Origin: Moraxellaceae bacterium
GTDB lineage: Bacteria > Pseudomonadota > Gammaproteobacteria > Pseudomonadales > Moraxellaceae
Assembly: GCA_029237815.1 (NCBI GenBank)
Contig: JAQZBP010000003.1
Span: 1-64,000, forward strand
Reading direction: 5' to 3'
DNA: 64,000 nt
Both the position numbers and the translations under genes were made by a program. Of the stretch, positions 36,037-44,222 are shown piece by piece. The notes below the pieces were generated by a model, which did no database searches, was not told the origin of the DNA, and saw nothing but the letters and a program-made list of their open reading frames with translations. Position 1 is the first letter of the stretch, and each line of letters begins with the position of its first letter.

Positions 36037-37725
36037 TTACCAGCGCGTGCGGTAGGCAATCCCCAGAATGCCGATGGATGCCTTGGTCTGCACATCGAGG
36101 CCTGCGTAGGGGTTATAGACAACGTTGGTCAAGCCCGTGCAGTTCACTGCGCAGCTGCTGTTCGCCGGAATGCGGTCGCGCGAATAGAGGTAGGCCGCCG
36201 TCAGGTCGATCTCAGTGTCGCGGTCAAACTGGTAACCGATACCCGAGCCGATCAGGATGGCCTCGTTGATCGGCACCAGTGTGGAACGACGATCTTCAGG
36301 GATCGCGCTGTTGCGGGGCTCGAAGCCCAGACGGAACTTCAGTCGCTCGTTCCAGCTGTACTCCATGCCGATCTTGATGCTCCATGGGCTCTGGAAGCCC
36401 AGCGGCATCATCAGCGAGGTGGGCGTCGTGCCAGGCGCCAGCAGGCGGGCAATCTTGAGGACGCTGAGGCTGCGGTCGAAATTGAAGCGGAAGGCATCCC
36501 ACTCCGCATAATCGGTCCAGCCGATGTCGAAGTTCACCTGCATGTCCGGGAGGATCATGTACTTGATGCCGGTCTGGAAGTGTGCCGGATAGGTCAGGTC
36601 CATGGAGATGAGGCCGGTTTCCTTCTCCGGCACATACGCGGGCAGGCCAAGGATGGCGAGGAGGATCTGGCCGGTGGGCGAGCCGCCGACGGAGTTGAAC
36701 ACGTCCTGCACGCCCTGGCTGTAGGACACCTCGAACTTGCCATGCAGGTGCATCTTGGCTTCGCTCTGGTAAACCGCGCCCCAGGCGAAGTCGTCATTGG
36801 GTTCCCAGAGGATGCCCAGGTTATAGGTCGGCGACAGCGTCTGCTGCATTGATACCTTGAGGCTGGCCAGATTGTCATACGGGCCTATGCCCTGCTTCGC
36901 ACCGCAGAAACCGAAAAGGAACAGGTCGACAACGATGTTCTGCTGCCCCTTGAACGGCGGGCAGATCTGTTCGTCGATCACGCGCAGCACGCCGATCAGG
37001 TCGTTGGGTGAGCGGAAATCGGTTTCCAATGCGATGGCCTGATAGGAGAGATTCACCCCAGCGCCAATGGAGAGCGTGTCATTGACCTGATAGGCGACCG
37101 TGGGCGACAGGTAGGTGATACGCTCGATTGCCGTGCGCTCGCCCAGGAAGTTGCCCGGATCATCCGGCTTGCGATAGAAGCCGGCGACCATCGGCGCATA
37201 GAAAGCGTTACCGAAGGTGAACTTGGAACCGGCGGGCTTGATAGAAAAGCCGATCAGAGGCGCCGCGACGGGCAGCCCGGCAGGCAGATCCACCATCTCG
37301 TCCAGAACCGGCAGGTAGAGGGACACACCCTCGACTGCGCTTTTACCGGTCTTGAAGTTGGCGCAGAGACTTTCGCCATCACGCGGCTTGTCTGAACAGA
37401 CCACAGGATCGTCGGAGAAGCCGAAGACCTCGAAACCAGGCGGCGCCGAGAACTGGGACTCGATGTTCATCATTGCCGAGAAGATCTGGAAATCGATATG
37501 GCGCCCTTCCAGCTTGGCAAGGCCAGCCGGATTGTAATGGATGGCGCTCACTCCCGGCGGATCGGCAGTGACGGCGTTACCCATCGAGAGCGCGCGCAAG
37601 TCGATTGACAGGTTCACCGCCAGGTCGGCATGCGCCAACGGCGTCAGCAGCGCGAGCCCCATGCAGACTGCGACAGCAAACCCGGGCAGTGCTTTTCTTC
37701 CTGCGTTATTCATGAGCGATATCAT
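36037..37725 (-). CDS. FadL/OmpP1-family outer-membrane barrel of the Fil-like locus (FilD-like)
   Basis: This 562-residue protein has a signal peptide ending ...LLTPLAHA and a FadL-type N-terminus (RALSMGNAVTADPPGVSAIHYNPAGLAKLEG). The NPAG motif (residues 65-68) is typical of the hydrophobic-substrate transporter family. Alternating amphipathic strands run to a terminal aromatic (YRTRW). At 562 residues it exceeds the usual 400-450, owing to inserts in extracellular loops. FadL proteins move hydrophobic molecules laterally, but in this locus it may serve secretion or anchoring. A start at ATG 37713 is also possible. Confidence 0.85.
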   Translation of the reverse strand: MISLMNNAGRKALPGFAVAVCMGLALLTPLAHADLAVNLSIDLRALSMGNAVTADPPGVSAIHYNPAGLAKLEGRHIDFQIFSAMMNIESQFSAPPGFEVFGFSDDPVVCSDKPRDGESLCANFKTGKSAVEGVSLYLPVLDEMVDLPAGLPVAAPLIGFSIKPAGSKFTFGNAFYAPMVAGFYRKPDDPGNFLGERTAIERITYLSPTVAYQVNDTLSIGAGVNLSYQAIALETDFRSPNDLIGVLRVIDEQICPPFKGQQNIVVDLFLFGFCGAKQGIGPYDNLASLKVSMQQTLSPTYNLGILWEPNDDFAWGAVYQSEAKMHLHGKFEVSYSQGVQDVFNSVGGSPTGQILLAILGLPAYVPEKETGLISMDLTYPAHFQTGIKYMILPDMQVNFDIGWTDYAEWDAFRFNFDRSLSVLKIARLLAPGTTPTSLMMPLGFQSPWSIKIGMEYSWNERLKFRLGFEPRNSAIPEDRRSTLVPINEAILIGSGIGYQFDRDTEIDLTAAYLYSRDRIPANSSCAVNCTGLTNVVYNPYAGLDVQTKASIGILGIAYRTRW

Positions 37726-37737
37726 GCCTGCGGGCGC

Positions 37738-38814
37738 TTATTCGTCAGAGGATCCGAGGAAGTCGATCGGCATGGAGAAGCCGACGACCACATCGGGCGT
37801 GTCTTCCGTCAGCCCGTAGCCGAGGCTCATGTTCACGATGCGCTTGGGATTTGTGCGAAGGCCGAGCGAAAAATTAAGAGAGGCGCTGGTGGACGGCGCC
37901 GTCTTGAAGTACTGGCCATTCTCGAAGTTGTAGGTGGTGGCGAAGGCGTAGGACTGCTGGAAGGACGCCGTGATGGAAACGTCGTAGTTCAGCGAATACG
38001 CAAATCCCATGGAGCCACCGATGCTGTCACCAGGCTCCACCGACTCCAGCAAACGACCGCCGCGATTCTGATCGAGGCCACTCGCCTGCGTCGACATCGT
38101 GTAGCTTCCCGAGGCGAAGAGCACGATCGGGTCGGCAATCTTGCTCACGCTGGCGCCTGCGGAAAGACTGTAATAGCCCTTCCCGGTCGCGATATCGTTG
38201 TTGACGTCGATTTCGTAAGGACTATCGCCGGTGGCAGTAGACAAAGAGGCAAACAGGGTCGACGTGGGCAAGCCGCGCTTGAGCGGCACCGGCTGCCAGC
38301 GCAAGCCAAGGGCAATGTCGCCAAGCCCCGTGGTCTTGAGGTCCTTCTGGGTATCAACCTTGGCCACGAGAGGAATGGATGTCGTAAAAGTCAGGTTGTT
38401 CTTTACGCCGTAAGCCAGTTCGAAATTATTGCCAAACGAATGCTGCGAATCCTGCTCGATACGGAAGCGCGTGATCTGCGAACTGTCGCTGGCCGTCGCC
38501 AAGTCGACACGATAATCGCCATAATAGCTGTAGTCGAAATCATACTGCAGAGAAATTTTTCCGGCCTTCAAAAGCGAGTACGTCTTTTCGCTGGCCTGGA
38601 AAACCTGCTGCAGATTCTTTTCGCTGGTGGCGTCTTCCGCCTGTTGCTTGAGCGCCTCGCGCGCCGAATCTGCTTCCGCAGGAGCAGCCGCCGGCTCCGC
38701 CGCCGGGGCGTCTGCAGCCGGAGTATCGCTGGCGGCGGCTTCTTCTGCCCGCGCCAGACCGGCCTCCATGCCTAGCAGTACAAGGAAAGCTGAAAACAGA
38801 ACCGCTTTTTTCAT
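37738..38814 (-). CDS. Predicted outer-membrane barrel protein of the Fil-like locus (FilC-like)
   Basis: This 358-residue protein begins MKKAVLFSAFLVLLGMEAGLARA. An Ala/Glu/Pro-rich stretch and a short coiled coil (SAREALKQQAEDATSEKNLQQVF) precede a C-terminal part of alternating strands (SLQYDFDYSYYGDY; NNFELAYGVKNNLTFTTSIPL) resembling transporter-type beta barrels. I chose the ATG at 38814, with GGA upstream and a normal signal peptide; the longer frame starts 13 codons earlier without one. The arrangement (periplasmic helix plus barrel) suits a channel or assembly platform. Function is inferred. Confidence 0.78.
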   Translation of the reverse strand: MKKAVLFSAFLVLLGMEAGLARAEEAAASDTPAADAPAAEPAAAPAEADSAREALKQQAEDATSEKNLQQVFQASEKTYSLLKAGKISLQYDFDYSYYGDYRVDLATASDSSQITRFRIEQDSQHSFGNNFELAYGVKNNLTFTTSIPLVAKVDTQKDLKTTGLGDIALGLRWQPVPLKRGLPTSTLFASLSTATGDSPYEIDVNNDIATGKGYYSLSAGASVSKIADPIVLFASGSYTMSTQASGLDQNRGGRLLESVEPGDSIGGSMGFAYSLNYDVSITASFQQSYAFATTYNFENGQYFKTAPSTSASLNFSLGLRTNPKRIVNMSLGYGLTEDTPDVVVGFSMPIDFLGSSDE

Positions 38815-38853
38815 TTTTTGTTTTCCTGTCCACATTCCGGATGGCCGCCACAA

Positions 38854-39687
38854 TCACTTGCGGCGGAAATATCCACGCAGGGGAACGCTAATCGTTTGGT
38901 TGTAGGTATCACTTTCTGCATCGGCATCAATGACCTTGCGCATGGTGCTGGCACGGTCTGCCCTCGCCTCTGCCGAGCGGAGGAATTCGGGAGCCTGGTC
39001 GAACATGGCAAGGTTGACGGTCTGGTCCTCCACGAAACGCATGTCTCCCTCCGTCAGCTCGAGCTGGGAGTGAGGCTTGAAGCCGTTCGGGAAGATGATG
39101 AACATCACGTTGTTTTCCCAGATCTCCTTGAATCGCTCCTCCGGGAAACTGATGTTGCCAAGCGCGGGGTCCGCCACGAAGACTCGACCCTCGCGGTACT
39201 TCTTCAGAACTACGAAATGCTTGAAGCCACCGTAGTGAATGGGAACGATGGCAGGGTGGTCGAGCTTCTTGAGGTCATCGAACGATCCCTTGTAGCCACC
39301 GCTGGGATGGCCGAGCGCTGTCACGAGGCGCTTCATGTCGAGAAGGGAAAAGCCGCGGCGCTGCACGATCTTGTCGTACTCACCGTACTTCAGCAGGCCT
39401 TCCATGATCTGCTTTTCCTGGAACTGGCGGCCCAGGTATCCGTTGAGAAGCGTGGTCAGGGCGGCGGAGCCGCAGCTGTAGTCGTAGGCCTGGTGGACGA
39501 TATTCCTGAACTGCTGCTCGACATGCGGTTTGACCGCAATAGGCCGCTCGCTCACATGCATGCGCGAGTACTGTCGACCATCGACAGGCGTGGAATAATA
39601 AACGGTAGATGGCCCTACTTCCGCTGACTCAAAAGCCGTATCGGCGAAAAAGTAGATCAGGGCTGCTCCAAGAGCGACTGTGAGCAT
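38854..39687 (-). CDS. Exported C39-family cysteine peptidase of the Fil-like locus (FilB-like)
   Basis: This 277-residue protein has an N-terminal hydrophobic anchor (residues 2-17). A papain-like C39 domain follows: oxyanion Gln66, nucleophile Cys72 (DYSCGSAAL), His157 (GGFKHFVVLKK) and Asp173 (VADPALGN). C39 peptidases classically cut double-glycine leader peptides from bacteriocins inside ABC transporters. Here the domain stands alone, with no ATP-binding cassette or transporter domain, and would face the periplasm. About 100 residues follow the domain. Neighbours are two secreted proteins that share a leader-like N-terminal motif, making them plausible substrates. Confidence 0.85.
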   Translation of the reverse strand: MLTVALGAALIYFFADTAFESAEVGPSTVYYSTPVDGRQYSRMHVSERPIAVKPHVEQQFRNIVHQAYDYSCGSAALTTLLNGYLGRQFQEKQIMEGLLKYGEYDKIVQRRGFSLLDMKRLVTALGHPSGGYKGSFDDLKKLDHPAIVPIHYGGFKHFVVLKKYREGRVFVADPALGNISFPEERFKEIWENNVMFIIFPNGFKPHSQLELTEGDMRFVEDQTVNLAMFDQAPEFLRSAEARADRASTMRKVIDADAESDTYNQTISVPLRGYFRRK

Positions 39688-39889
39688 GGCTATCTTTCTT
39701 TTGTTTTGGCCGCGTTATGGTTGTACTTGTACGGCGCTAATTTTTGTAACGACGCAGAACATACACTGAAAATGCGACGCAAGCATCTGTTTTTACGCAA
39801 TTCAAACAAGACAACGCGACAGGCCAAGCCCCTTGGGAATACCCCGCCCGGCTGCCGGAAATGACGACGAAAACGCAGGAATTGCAGGC

Positions 39890-39922
39890 AAAAAAAAGCC
39901 CCCCTTCCGGGGGGCTTTTCTT
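39890..39922 (-). terminator. Terminator between the second FilA-like gene and the peptidase gene
   Basis: GCCCCCC-TTCC-GGGGGGC with a UUCC-type loop is followed on the minus strand by eight T. It lies 13 bases after the FilA-like stop and should limit transcription into the downstream export genes. Confidence 0.88.
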
Positions 39923-39934
39923 CAGAGCGTTAAA

Positions 39935-40774
39935 TCAGTGGCCAGCGATACGGATGGTCGTACCGACCAGGTTCAGGCCCTTGATCTGGACGTCACCCAT
40001 GGACGTGGTGGAACCCAGGCCCACGTCAACCATCGTGACGTCGATACCGGTGGCGGAGCCGAGCGTACCGATAGTGGCAAGCAGACCCGTGCTGGTGGCA
40101 TCGATGTTGATCGCGGTGGTCAGGTTGGTGCCAGCACCGTTGTCGTCAACCGCGATGCTCACGGCATTGAGGGAGCCGCTGCTGTTGGCGTCGTTCAACG
40201 CGAAGTTGGCAATGTTCAGACCGCTGGTCAGCGAGGTGTTGACCATGATCATCGCGCCGCTCAGGGGCTCGGAGCCGAGGTTGATGCTCGCCAGGCTGCC
40301 GGAACCGAACGTGATGGTCATGCTGTTCAGGATGTCGGCGGACTGGTTAGTAAGGGTGTAAGCAGGCGTACCCGAGGTTGCGGCAACCGAGATGTCACCA
40401 GTGGTCAGCACCATGCCGGTCGGCAGGCTCACACCCACCTTCAGGCCGGGCGCGCCGTTCACGCTACCGGAGGCGTCGATATCCAGCACGATGCCGCCGG
40501 TGGCGACGATCCTGAAGGAATCATGGGTACCGGTGGTTGCGGAGTTGTTCGGATCGCCGATCACGACGGCACCGCTGGTGGCCGCGCCGGTGTAGCCGCC
40601 GATGTCATGCCAGATGATATCGGCAGAGATACCGGCACCTGGGGGGGTAATGGTAACCGTCAGACCGTCCTGACCGGTGGTGCTGGCCAGGGCCTCTTCA
40701 TCCATGGCTTCCATGGCGTAAGAGGAAACGGACAGCGCGGCAATGGCGGTCGCGAGGAGGGCTTTCTTCATCAT
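39935..40774 (-). CDS. Secreted FilA-like protein, copy 1
   Basis: This 279-residue protein has a signal peptide (cleavage expected after SSYA, residue 20). The mature N-terminus MEAMDEEALASTTGQDG is followed by a low-complexity, Gly/Ser/Thr/Asn-rich, cysteine-free beta-type sequence. The end is SMGDVQIKGLN...TIRIAGH. It matches the pattern of proteins annotated FilA or DUF6160 in other gammaproteobacteria, as I recall them. A strong GGAGA lies 8 bases before the ATG and a strong terminator follows, as expected for an abundant structural protein. Likely role: surface fibre or coat subunit (inference). Confidence 0.82.
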   Translation of the reverse strand: MMKKALLATAIAALSVSSYAMEAMDEEALASTTGQDGLTVTITPPGAGISADIIWHDIGGYTGAATSGAVVIGDPNNSATTGTHDSFRIVATGGIVLDIDASGSVNGAPGLKVGVSLPTGMVLTTGDISVAATSGTPAYTLTNQSADILNSMTITFGSGSLASINLGSEPLSGAMIMVNTSLTSGLNIANFALNDANSSGSLNAVSIAVDDNGAGTNLTTAINIDATSTGLLATIGTLGSATGIDVTMVDVGLGSTTSMGDVQIKGLNLVGTTIRIAGH

Positions 40775-40938
40775 TTTTGTTCTCCGTTATTTTCCAAGGG
40801 CGCAGCGCCTTGATTTTTTATCTTGGCAACTTACGCACTGTAACAATCGAAACCGCAAAAAGCCAACAGACAAAAGACTGGTCCTTCAGGATTCCGACGA
40901 AGTGGAAGCAACTATCCCTAAGTGGTAGGCCATCAAGC

Positions 40939-40972
40939 AATCGGGCCCTGCCTTGACGGCAGAGCCCGATTC
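40939..40972 (-). terminator. Long hairpin after FilA-like copy 2
   Basis: AATCGGGC...GCCCGATT with inner CTGCC/GGCAG pairing and one mismatch gives a stem of about 13 bp. No T-run follows, so it is more likely a partial terminator or an RNA-stabilising end between the two filA-like genes. Confidence 0.5.
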
Positions 40973-41011
40973 CACTCCAGATGACGGGATGTCGACTGGA
41001 GTGAGTTCGCT

Positions 41012-41839
41012 TTAGGGATGCGCGGCGATGGTGATGGTGTTGTTGGCAACGTTGAGGCCCATCAGGTAGACGTCACCCATCGAGCCGGTGCCACCCAGGG
41101 TCACAGTCTCCATGCCAACGTTCACATTGGTCAGGCCCGAGCCGGTGTTGATCACCAGACCACCCGCCGCCACGTTCACAGAGGCATTGGTCAGGGTCAG
41201 GTTTTCCAGCGTCAGGGTGCCAATGCCAATCGCGTCTCCAGCAGTAGCATCGACGATCTGCATGCCCGTCAGGGACACGGTGCCGAGGCTGCCGTTCAGG
41301 GTCATGAAGTTGTCGTCTTCGCTACCAAGGTCGATGTCCAGCAGGCGGCCAGAGGCGCCCGCGATGACCATCTGGGAGCCAGTGGCAAAGCGGATCACAT
41401 CGCGAGCAGTGCCGGTCGTGGAGCGCGCGGCCAGCGTTGCGCCAGAAGCGGTGTTCTGTGCGTCAGCCACTTGAATGGAGCTGCCAGACAGATTGATCGT
41501 AATGCCATTGGGGTTGGTAACACCGATGTTCAGCATACCTCGGGTACCAGCGCCGGTACCGGCATTGCCGCCAGCATCGATATCGATGATCAGTCCGTTG
41601 GAGGCGATGCCCACGTTGTTGATCAGTACGCCACCGGCATTGCCATAGCCAGACGCGCCAGTACCAGTACGGTCAATCCACTTGATGCTGGTGGTGACGT
41701 TGGTGTTGAGGGTAACGGTCAGACCATCCTGACCGGTGGTGGCAGACAGACTTTCGTCATCCATGGCCTGCATGGCCATTGCGCTGGAAGAGGCGGCGAG
41801 GATGGCGGAAGTGAGAATGAGCTTCTTGAACCCGTTCAT
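41012..41839 (-). CDS. Secreted FilA-like protein, copy 2
   Basis: This 275-residue paralogue has a signal peptide (cleavage expected after SAMA, residue 22). The mature start MQAMDDESLSATTGQDG is almost identical to copy 1, while the central part has diverged. The end is SMGDVYLMGLN...TITIAAHP, again matching copy 1. Composition is Gly/Thr/Asn-rich and cysteine-free, typical of extracellular beta-solenoid or fibre proteins. AGGAGA precedes the ATG. It is the first gene of the locus, opposite pabB. Confidence 0.82.
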   Translation of the reverse strand: MNGFKKLILTSAILAASSSAMAMQAMDDESLSATTGQDGLTVTLNTNVTTSIKWIDRTGTGASGYGNAGGVLINNVGIASNGLIIDIDAGGNAGTGAGTRGMLNIGVTNPNGITINLSGSSIQVADAQNTASGATLAARSTTGTARDVIRFATGSQMVIAGASGRLLDIDLGSEDDNFMTLNGSLGTVSLTGMQIVDATAGDAIGIGTLTLENLTLTNASVNVAAGGLVINTGSGLTNVNVGMETVTLGGTGSMGDVYLMGLNVANNTITIAAHP

Positions 41840-41879
41840 CTTTTATTTCTCCTGGTTTTTCTTGGTTGTATAACCCTGG

Positions 41880-41900
41880 GGGCATATTGGAGTTATGCCC
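41880..41900. promoter_or_regulatory. Inverted repeat upstream of the Fil-like locus
   Basis: GGGCATA, seven bases, TATGCCC: a perfect 7-bp inverted repeat 41-61 bases before the first FilA-like start. Half-site centres are 14 bases apart. It is a plausible operator for a dimeric regulator, or a hairpin of the leader if transcription starts further upstream. Confidence 0.4.
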
Positions 41901-42033
41901 GCGCAAACTACCATGTGCAAAAGTCGACCGGCAATAACCCCAATTTCCGCAAATCAACACCCCGATAAACGGTTATCCACAAAACCCGGTAGACTTGGCT
42001 ACCCCGTCTCCCCTAGTCCGCCAGACCGCCTGA

Positions 42034-43377
42034 ATGCGCCACGACCTGCCTTATTCACCCGACCTGGGCTCGCAACTGAGGCAGTATTTCCGGCCTGCCG
42101 ACAGGTCCGTCTGGCTGCGCCTCGACTCAGGGCGGCAAGAGGTCTTCTGCGCCTATCCCGTCGATACCCTAGTGCTTTCAAATCAAGCTATTAATAAGGA
42201 AAGCAGAGGCGGTTCGTTAACAAAAAGTTACACCGAAGCAGCCTGGCAAACTGCCCGTGAATTGCTCGCAAAACTACCCTTGGCAACTGCCCTGGCAGAC
42301 CTGCCCTTCCGGGGTGGGCTGGCGGGCTTCCTGGGCTACGATGCCTCCCCCGATACAGCCGGAACGGGCTTTCCGGTTGCCTTCCTGGGGCTCTTTCCGC
42401 ACTTCATCCATGTCAACCATACCCGTCAAACGGCTGAATTCGTCTGCCTGCCGGGGTTCAAGGAGGAGGCAGCGCACTGGAATCCGGTGTTCGATTTTGT
42501 GGCCGGGGTCACAAAATCAGTAATCCCTTCCTGCGGCTTCCACCTTACGGAAGCGTTCAAGCCCCTAACGTCTCCGGCGCGTTACCGGGAAGACTTCCAC
42601 CGCATCCAGCACTACCTGCGTAATGGCGATTGCTACCAGGTCAATTATGCCCAGGCCTTCCGCGCGAGATGCGCAGGCAGCAGCGCGACGGCAATGGACC
42701 GCTTGCTGGCCGAGACCAACCCGGCCTATGCCGCATGGGTGAGCCTGCCGGAGGGCGACATTCTGAGCCTGTCCCCGGAGCTGTTTCTCCGGGTGGAGGG
42801 TGGCCGCGTTACTACCCGGCCCATCAAGGGCACGGCGCCCCGCTCCAGCGATCCGCTGGAGGATCAACGGCTACGGAAACATCTTGCCAGCAGCGCCAAG
42901 AACCGCGCGGAGAACCTGATGATCGTAGACCTGCTGCGTCATGACATCGGCCAGCATGCGGAAACGGGGACCGTGAGGGTGGAAAAGCTGTTCGAGGTGG
43001 AAAGCCTGCCGCAGGTACATCATCTCGTCAGCACCGTGACTTGCGATCTCAAGAAAGATTCACATGTTATTGATTTGATTAGAGACAGCTTTCCAGGCGG
43101 CTCCATTACGGGCGCGCCCAAGAAGCGCGCCATGGAGATCATCGAGGAGCTGGAGCCCACGCGGCGCTCCATCTACTGCGGCAGTATCGGCTTCATTAAC
43201 ACCGACGGCGACGCCCAGCTCAACATTGCCATCCGTTCGCTGCTGCGCCTGGGTGACGACATCTATGCCTGGGCCGGCGGCGGGATAGTCGCGGATTCGG
43301 AGTGCCAGTCTGAATACGAGGAATGCTTCCACAAGATGGGGGCCGTCATGCGTGCACTTGAAAGCATGGAGGGCTGA
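42034..43377 (+). CDS. pabB: Aminodeoxychorismate synthase component I
   Basis: This 447-residue chorismate-using enzyme makes 4-amino-4-deoxychorismate for folate. The C-terminal chorismate-binding domain has RYREDFHRIQHYLRNGDCYQVNYAQ (in two adjoining parts), the PIKGT segment, DLLRHDIGQ and SFPGGSITGAPKKRAMEII. The N-terminal half is shorter and diverged, as usual. The PIKGT lysine distinguishes PabB from anthranilate synthase TrpE. The start ATG lacks a Shine-Dalgarno. In Pseudomonas pabB is also next to thrH and cysH, as here. Confidence 0.93.
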   Translation: MRHDLPYSPDLGSQLRQYFRPADRSVWLRLDSGRQEVFCAYPVDTLVLSNQAINKESRGGSLTKSYTEAAWQTARELLAKLPLATALADLPFRGGLAGFLGYDASPDTAGTGFPVAFLGLFPHFIHVNHTRQTAEFVCLPGFKEEAAHWNPVFDFVAGVTKSVIPSCGFHLTEAFKPLTSPARYREDFHRIQHYLRNGDCYQVNYAQAFRARCAGSSATAMDRLLAETNPAYAAWVSLPEGDILSLSPELFLRVEGGRVTTRPIKGTAPRSSDPLEDQRLRKHLASSAKNRAENLMIVDLLRHDIGQHAETGTVRVEKLFEVESLPQVHHLVSTVTCDLKKDSHVIDLIRDSFPGGSITGAPKKRAMEIIEELEPTRRSIYCGSIGFINTDGDAQLNIAIRSLLRLGDDIYAWAGGGIVADSECQSEYEECFHKMGAVMRALESMEG

Positions 43378-43380
43378 TTT

Positions 43381-43428
43381 CTGTCCAAACAAAAAGCCCG
43401 CCATCCGGCGGGCATTTTGTTTGGACAG
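43381..43428. terminator. Very long bidirectional terminator between pabB and thrH
   Basis: CTGTCCAAACAAAAAGCCCGCC and its complement form a 22-bp stem with one mismatch and an ATCC loop. It carries A/T runs for both convergent genes. (The left arm is given here as two parts: CTGTCCAAACAAAAA then GCCCGCC.). Confidence 0.92.
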
Positions 43429-43453
43429 CCAGGCGAGAGCCCGGCCTTCTGGA

Positions 43454-44068
43454 TCAGGGGATACGGCGCAGCGAGCCCTTGCGGATTTCGGCCTTGAGCT
43501 CTTCGTAACTCCGTGTCACCGGAAACTGCGGAAACTCGCGAATGACGTTCTCCGGCGCATCGAACAGGATGCCGCGATCCGCCTCGGACAGCATGTTGGT
43601 GTCGTTATAGGAGTCGCCGGCCGCAATGACACGGTAGTTCAGGCCATGCAGCGCCTTGACCGCCTCGCGTTTCTGGTCGGGCTGGCGCAGCACATAACTG
43701 GTAATCCTGCCGTCGTCGGCGGACTCGAGGCGGTGGCACATGATGGTGGGCCAACCGAGCTGGCGCATCAGCGGATGGGCGAACTCATAAAAGGTGTCGG
43801 AAAGGATGATGAGCTGGAAATGCTCACGCACCCATTCGACGAATTCCGCGGCGCCCGGCAGCGGCCCCATGTCGGCGATGACCGCCTGAATATCCTTCAG
43901 GCCGAGCTTGTGCTCGTCGAGGATGCGCAGACGCTGGCGCATGAGTACGTCGTAGTCAGGGATGTCACGGGTGGTGGCCTCCAGTTCACGAATGCCGGTA
44001 CGCTTGGCAAAGTTGATCCAGATTTCCGGCACCAGCACGCCTTCAAGGTCCAGACAGACAATCTCCAC
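43454..44068 (-). CDS. thrH: Phosphoserine phosphatase / homoserine phosphotransferase ThrH
   Basis: This 204-residue HAD-family enzyme opens EIVCLDLEGVLVPEIWINFA, with the nucleophile DLEG variant that marks ThrH, and has SDTFYEF, KREAVKAL and GDSYNDTNML motifs. In Pseudomonas aeruginosa ThrH dephosphorylates phosphoserine and can transfer the phosphate to homoserine. I place the start at GTG 44068, immediately before EIVCLD, as in homologues of about 205 residues. The 44 additional upstream codons are Arg-rich and not family-like. It is divergent from cysH. Confidence 0.93.
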   Translation of the reverse strand: MEIVCLDLEGVLVPEIWINFAKRTGIRELEATTRDIPDYDVLMRQRLRILDEHKLGLKDIQAVIADMGPLPGAAEFVEWVREHFQLIILSDTFYEFAHPLMRQLGWPTIMCHRLESADDGRITSYVLRQPDQKREAVKALHGLNYRVIAAGDSYNDTNMLSEADRGILFDAPENVIREFPQFPVTRSYEELKAEIRKGSLRRIP

Positions 44069-44178
44069 CGCACACCCCCGCCATCGCTGAAAAATGCGGC
44101 GAACTGTAAAGGTTAGCCCCGGGGTCTGCAATCCGGGCGAATGTGGCCTCAGGCGGATATGGGCGGCGGCGCGCCATC

Positions 44179-44187
44179 TGCTAGAAT
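44179..44187 (+). promoter_or_regulatory. Extended -10 promoter for cysH
   Basis: TGCTAGAAT is an extended -10 (TGn-TAGAAT) 36 bases before the cysH ATG, without a clear -35. The following CCGCCCTC is also found after the same hexamer upstream of metH. Confidence 0.55.
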
Positions 44188-44222
44188 CCGCCCTCCGCAC
44201 AGGTCATCTCCAGGATTTCCCC

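Noticed and set aside
38854-39687. Bacteriocin ABC exporter
   Set aside because: The C39 domain is alone; no membrane-spanning exporter or ATP-binding cassette follows.
39935-41839. FilA-like proteins as RTX or autotransporter proteins
   Set aside because: No GGxGxDxxx nonapeptides, no C-terminal barrel and a Sec signal instead of a C-terminal type I signal.
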